64,000 nt of DNA, taken from positions 1 to 64,000 of the forward strand of contig CAZMIX010000003.1 in NCBI GenBank assembly GCA_964566545.1. The letters are read 5' to 3'. Under the pieces are notes generated by a model. That model did no database searches. It had not been told where the DNA came from and saw only the letters and a program-made list of their open reading frames with translations. Below, in pieces: positions 61,064-64,000 of the stretch (the stretch's first letter is position 1; each line of letters opens with the position of its first letter). Origin of the DNA: JAEYFP01 sp964566545. Its GTDB lineage: Bacteria > Bacillota > Clostridia > Lachnospirales > Lachnospiraceae. The translations under genes were made by a program, and so were the position numbers.

Positions 61064-62491
61064 TCATACCGGATAGGTGCCGTTTGCAGAATCAGCCTTT
61101 GTCATATCCACTTTTTCCTGCTGCGCCTGACGATATTTGAAGAAGTCAATGGCAACTTGGGGGAACAACGCATATGTCAGCACATCCTCATCCTGCTGTT
61201 TCCATTCCTTCATCTCGGATTCCAGCTTATCCAGCTCATTCGGAATCAAATCTGCCGGTCTACATGTAATCCGTTCCTCGCCCGGAATAACCTTTTCAAT
61301 AACCTCAGGATTCATCGGCTTTACAGTCTGGCCGTATTCACCGCGCAGTACCGCTTTTGTCTCCTTAGTAGCCATCTTATAGCGCTCACCCATCAGCACG
61401 TTAAATACTGCCTGCGTACCGACGATCTGTGATGAAGGCGTAACAAGAGGTGGCTCGCCGAGATCTTGACGCACGCGCGGAATCTCCTGCAATACTTCGT
61501 AATATTTGTCTTCCGCATTCTGTTCCTTCAACTGACTTACCATGTTAGAGAGCATGCCACCCGGCACCTGATACAACAATGTCTTAATATCAACACCCAT
61601 TACTTTAGGACTCAGCTGTCCGTTCGCAAGGCATTTGTCTCTAATCGGTCTGAAATAATCAGCAATTTCCGCAAGCAGGTTTTGGTCATAGCCCGTATCA
61701 TAAGGAGTTCCCTTAAACGTTTCTACCATTACCTCCGTTGCCGGTTGAGAAGTTCCCATAGCAAACGGTGAAATCGCGCAGTCAATCACATCCGCACCTG
61801 CTTCTACCGCTTTCATATAGGTCATACCTGCCACGCCGGATGTATAATGCGTATGAAGCTGGATCGGAAGCTTCGTAGCCCCCTTCATGGCAGTAATCAA
61901 CTCGGAAGCCGCATACGGAACGAGCAGACCTGCCATATCCTTAATACAGATCGAATCGGCACCCATATCCTCGACTTTCTTCGCCATATCGATCCAGTAA
62001 TCCATCGTATAGGCATCACCAAGTGTATACGCCAACGCAACCTGAGCGTGTCCCTTGCCTGAATTCTTTCTCTCTTTATTCGTCGCGTCTACTGCCGCCT
62101 GTAAATTTCTCAAATCGTTAAAGCAATCGAAAATACGAATGATATCGATACCATTTGCGATAGACTTTTGTACAAAATATTCCACAACATCATCCGCATA
62201 CGGACGGTATCCTAAAATATTTTGTCCCCTGAACAGCATTTGCAGCTTTGTATTTTTTGCGCATGCTCTGATTTTCCTCAATCGTTCCCATGGATCCTCT
62301 TTCAGAAAACGAAGGGATGCGTCAAATGTCGCACCTCCCCAGCATTCCAAAGAATTGTATCCAACCTTGTCGAGCTTTTCAAGGATCGGAAGCATTTCTT
62401 CGGTTTGCATTCTTGTCGCAATCAAGGACTGATGCGCATCACGAAGAACTGTCTCCGTAATTTTAACTGGTTTTTTAACTATTTCTGACAT
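61064..62491 (-). CDS. oadA: Carboxyltransferase of the OadA/PycB/5S family
   Basis: A 475-residue TIM-barrel carboxyltransferase that moves CO2 between pyruvate/oxaloacetate and biotin. Conserved are TETVLRDAHQSLIATRM, LECWGGATFD, the metal-binding His pair in LHTHYTSG and the catalytic lysine in CIKDMAGL. It ends without the fused biotin domain of long OadA proteins. The biotin carrier is the separate gene 51 bases upstream. It could be oxaloacetate decarboxylase alpha, pyruvate carboxylase subunit B, or the 5S subunit of transcarboxylase. The neighbours favour the first or last. Confidence 0.9.
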   Translation of the reverse strand: MSEIVKKPVKITETVLRDAHQSLIATRMQTEEMLPILEKLDKVGYNSLECWGGATFDASLRFLKEDPWERLRKIRACAKNTKLQMLFRGQNILGYRPYADDVVEYFVQKSIANGIDIIRIFDCFNDLRNLQAAVDATNKERKNSGKGHAQVALAYTLGDAYTMDYWIDMAKKVEDMGADSICIKDMAGLLVPYAASELITAMKGATKLPIQLHTHYTSGVAGMTYMKAVEAGADVIDCAISPFAMGTSQPATEVMVETFKGTPYDTGYDQNLLAEIADYFRPIRDKCLANGQLSPKVMGVDIKTLLYQVPGGMLSNMVSQLKEQNAEDKYYEVLQEIPRVRQDLGEPPLVTPSSQIVGTQAVFNVLMGERYKMATKETKAVLRGEYGQTVKPMNPEVIEKVIPGEERITCRPADLIPNELDKLESEMKEWKQQDEDVLTYALFPQVAIDFFKYRQAQQEKVDMTKADSANGTYPV

Positions 62492-62542
62492 GTTCTTTCC
62501 TCCTGTATTGAATTTGAACAGATTTTTACTCCTGTCCCGTCC

Positions 62543-62968
62543 TTACTTCAATGTTGCAAGAACCGCGCCTGATTCTACATTCTCTCCTACAGACACTTCA
62601 ATACTTGCAACAACGCCGTCAGCAGGAGCAACCATCGGGATTTCCATCTTCATAGCCTCCAAAACAACAACGGAGTCCCCCTTCTTAACAGCCTGTCCCA
62701 CATTAGCGTCGATCTTAAAGATTTTACCTGCCGCGCCTGCTTCCACCTTGATTGAACCCACTTCGCCTGTCGCTGCTGTCGAAGCCGGAACTGCCGCTGG
62801 GGCTGCTGCCGCTACAGGAGCCGGAGCTGCCGCTACAGGAACCGGAGCCGCTGCGGGGGCTGCTGCCGGAATCGGAGCTGCTACAGGAGTTGCAACGCCA
62901 GTTCCTGCTCCTTCTTCCACTGTCACATTATATACGCTGCCATTTACGGTAATTGTGTAATTCTTCAT
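62543..62968 (-). CDS. Biotin carboxyl carrier protein
   Basis: A 141-residue carrier with the biotinylation motif EAMKMEIP near residue 107 in a C-terminal biotinyl domain (about 70-141). A short N-terminal domain starts MKNYTITVNGSVYNVTVEEG. Between them, residues 22-70 are a linker built almost only of Ala, Pro, Val and Gly. Its DNA (about 62770-62900) is a run of near-repeats. It corresponds to the 1.3S subunit of transcarboxylase or MmdC/OadA-C of sodium pumps. AGGAGG precedes the ATG. Confidence 0.93.
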   Translation of the reverse strand: MKNYTITVNGSVYNVTVEEGAGTGVATPVAAPIPAAAPAAAPVPVAAAPAPVAAAAPAAVPASTAATGEVGSIKVEAGAAGKIFKIDANVGQAVKKGDSVVVLEAMKMEIPMVAPADGVVASIEVSVGENVESGAVLATLK

Positions 62969-63046
62969 TTTTAAAATCCTCCTATTTTCAATTTTAAATT
63001 TTTATTTTTAGTTGTAAAAAATTAAATCGTTCCGGGTTTGTTAAAT

Positions 63047-63874
63047 TCATCCCCATCTGCTGCCGGGCGTTCTTTTAATTCTTCTCGCAATAAAACCGTC
63101 GGTTCCTGCTGCAGCATTCCCTCTGCCCGGCTTTTGACCCGCAGCCTTTGACGCAGCTATAATTGCCGTAATCACTGCCAACATCTCCGTGTCGTCTATT
63201 CGTTCTTCTTTTTCGATAATTTGAGCAATCGTATTATTCACCGCCATTTCCTTTTCTTCTACTTGATCCTTCTTGCTAAAAGAATTTTGCATCTTCGAAG
63301 CAACGGCAAAGTAAGTGATGACTGCAGTCAGCAGTATCAAAACCGCAATGAGAACAGCAGTAACTGCTATCGTATTTATCCCGATACTCTCCACCCATCC
63401 GGCAAATGTGTAAACCACCCTTGTCGAAACAGATGTAATCGTATGATTTGAATCATTGTCAAAAACAAACTCTACCCGTACCGTCCCTTTTTCTGCCTCA
63501 ACAGGAATCTCGACAATAATTGAATCTCCATTTGCGCTGTAGGCAACGGAATATCCCGTAAACCTCTGAGCTGCGCCAACCTTTGCGGTCGCCCTATTCC
63601 ATGATTCAAAAGCAGAAATCATCGCATCGCCGTCTACCTTAATGTCAAAGCTGCTGGCAAATATACTCTCTATTGCTTCTGCGCCCTGTGACGTGAACTG
63701 CGCTGCGGATGCTTCATCCAACGAGGCAAACGCATATGCTACTACAATCTGAGAAGTCTGCACCAGCTCCTGTGAAGTCGCTTCATCGACCGCTTTCTTT
63801 TCCGCAAGTCCTTTACATCCTGATAATGCAAGGAGACAGGCTGTCAAACATAATATTATTCTAAAATTTTTCAT
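63047..63874 (-). CDS. OadG-like decarboxylase gamma subunit with lipoprotein N-terminus
   Basis: A 275-residue protein with a lipoprotein signal ending in LSGC (Cys20). An extracytoplasmic domain (about 25-155) is followed by one membrane helix (about 163-190) and a cytoplasmic tail containing MAVNNTIAQIIEKEE and AVITAIIAAS, then a basic C-terminus. The helix plus tail resemble the small gamma subunit (OadG/MmdD) of sodium-pumping decarboxylases, while the large outside domain is an addition. I chose the ATG at 63874, directly before the signal peptide and 22 bases after the mmdA stop. The ribosome-binding site is poor. Confidence 0.75.
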   Translation of the reverse strand: MKNFRIILCLTACLLALSGCKGLAEKKAVDEATSQELVQTSQIVVAYAFASLDEASAAQFTSQGAEAIESIFASSFDIKVDGDAMISAFESWNRATAKVGAAQRFTGYSVAYSANGDSIIVEIPVEAEKGTVRVEFVFDNDSNHTITSVSTRVVYTFAGWVESIGINTIAVTAVLIAVLILLTAVITYFAVASKMQNSFSKKDQVEEKEMAVNNTIAQIIEKEERIDDTEMLAVITAIIAASKAAGQKPGRGNAAAGTDGFIARRIKRTPGSRWG

Positions 63875-63896
63875 ATTACGCGCCACCACATCCTCT

Positions 63897-64000
63897 CTAA
63901 ACTGTTCCATGCTTCTTATTCGGGTGTTCCTCCCTCTTAGTAAACAGCATTTCAAACGCACCGATCACATATTTTCTTGTGTCTGCCGCCGAAATAATCT
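63897..64000 (-). CDS. mmdA: C-terminus of carboxyltransferase MmdA/12S family (cut by window edge)
   Basis: Only the last 33 codons are present. They read IISAADTRKYVIGAF, then EMLFTKREEHPNKKHGTV and a TAG stop at 63897-63899. This matches the end of acyl-CoA carboxylase beta/MmdA/12S proteins, which finish with a TRxxL-x-LEML, KRE and KHGN-type tail. It is upstream of the gamma-like, biotin carrier and OadA-type genes on the same strand. The rest lies beyond the right edge. Confidence 0.8.
   Translation of the reverse strand, partial: IISAADTRKYVIGAFEMLFTKREEHPNKKHGTV

Noticed and set aside
62740..62920. Tandem repeats or CRISPR-like array in GC-rich DNA
   Set aside because: The near-repeats are codons for the Ala/Pro linker of the biotin carrier. 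Units are not regular and there are no spacers.
1..64000. Prophage, insertion sequences, integrons, tRNA or rRNA genes
   Set aside because: I looked for transposase, integrase and structural phage proteins and for tRNA-like stretches, and saw none. Gene content is core chromosomal throughout.

Overview
The window reads as chromosome of an anaerobic, spore-forming Firmicute of the Clostridia, most like Lachnospiraceae. The sporulation genes (spoIVA, a SpoIID-type protein, a GerA-type germinant receptor subunit, a SleB-type hydrolase), the oxygen-sensitive ribonucleotide reductase NrdDG, the Rnf complex, the T-box leaders and a clostridial-type 6S RNA all support this. This is core chromosome: I see no tRNA or rRNA genes, insertion sequences, prophage or CRISPR. 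Almost all genes are on the minus strand, so read right to left within operons. A 10-N assembly gap lies at 45997-46006.

Layout from left to right. 1-3100: a T-box leader with a Phe specifier for a gene off the left edge, a YihY/BrkB membrane protein, a SpoIID-type protein and 6S RNA. 3139-8848: a glutamate 2,3-aminomutase-like radical SAM enzyme downstream of a dlt-like set (adenylating ligase, carrier protein, MBOAT, SGNH protein). 8920-10511: tyrS with a Tyr T-box. 10587-16456: pckA, an Xaa-Pro aminopeptidase, deoC and, divergently, citrate synthase. 16545-18848: a CheY/CheX pair and a REC-GGDEF protein. 18849-27024: thrC, rnhA, a membrane MutS-like ATPase and a nucleoside salvage run (MBL hydrolase, MTA/SAH deaminase, cytidine deaminase, BMP lipoprotein, purine nucleoside phosphorylase). 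27128-31886: spoIVA, a REC-HD-GYP protein and a VWA/MoxR pair. 32030-39030: metF, a CofE-family ligase, gpsA, plsY, der, a DUF512 radical SAM protein and a CBS protein. 39102-43855: a GerA-family protein, dUTPase and nrdG-nrdD. 44094-47018: an AP2/HNH-like protein, a SleB-type hydrolase and a GH25 lysozyme cut by the gap. 47174-53188: apbE convergent with rnfCDGEAB. 53243-60845: a CmpB-type membrane protein, a YprB-like exonuclease, cheR, rpsA, ispH, cmk, a flavoprotein and a TetR regulator. 61064-64000: a biotin-dependent decarboxylase/transcarboxylase cluster.

How the genes fit together. Central carbon: citrate synthase, PEP carboxykinase and the biotin carboxyltransferase cluster all handle oxaloacetate or related C4 acids, and Rnf links ferredoxin oxidation to NAD+ reduction and an ion gradient that a sodium-type decarboxylase would share. 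Nucleotides: nrdDG, dUTPase, cmk, cytidine deaminase, purine nucleoside phosphorylase and deoC. Signalling: stand-alone receiver outputs that make (GGDEF) and break (HD-GYP) cyclic-di-GMP, a CheY/CheX pair and an orphan CheR.

The most promising candidate for something undescribed is the 3139-8848 block. The DltA-like ligase lacks the usual specificity cysteine, the acyltransferase looks AlgI-like rather than DltB-like, the last subunit is an unusual SGNH protein, and a beta-amino-acid-forming aminomutase follows within 41 bases. Together they suggest, but do not prove, decoration of an envelope polymer with something other than D-alanine. The AP2-HNH-AP2 protein and the transcarboxylase-like cluster come next.
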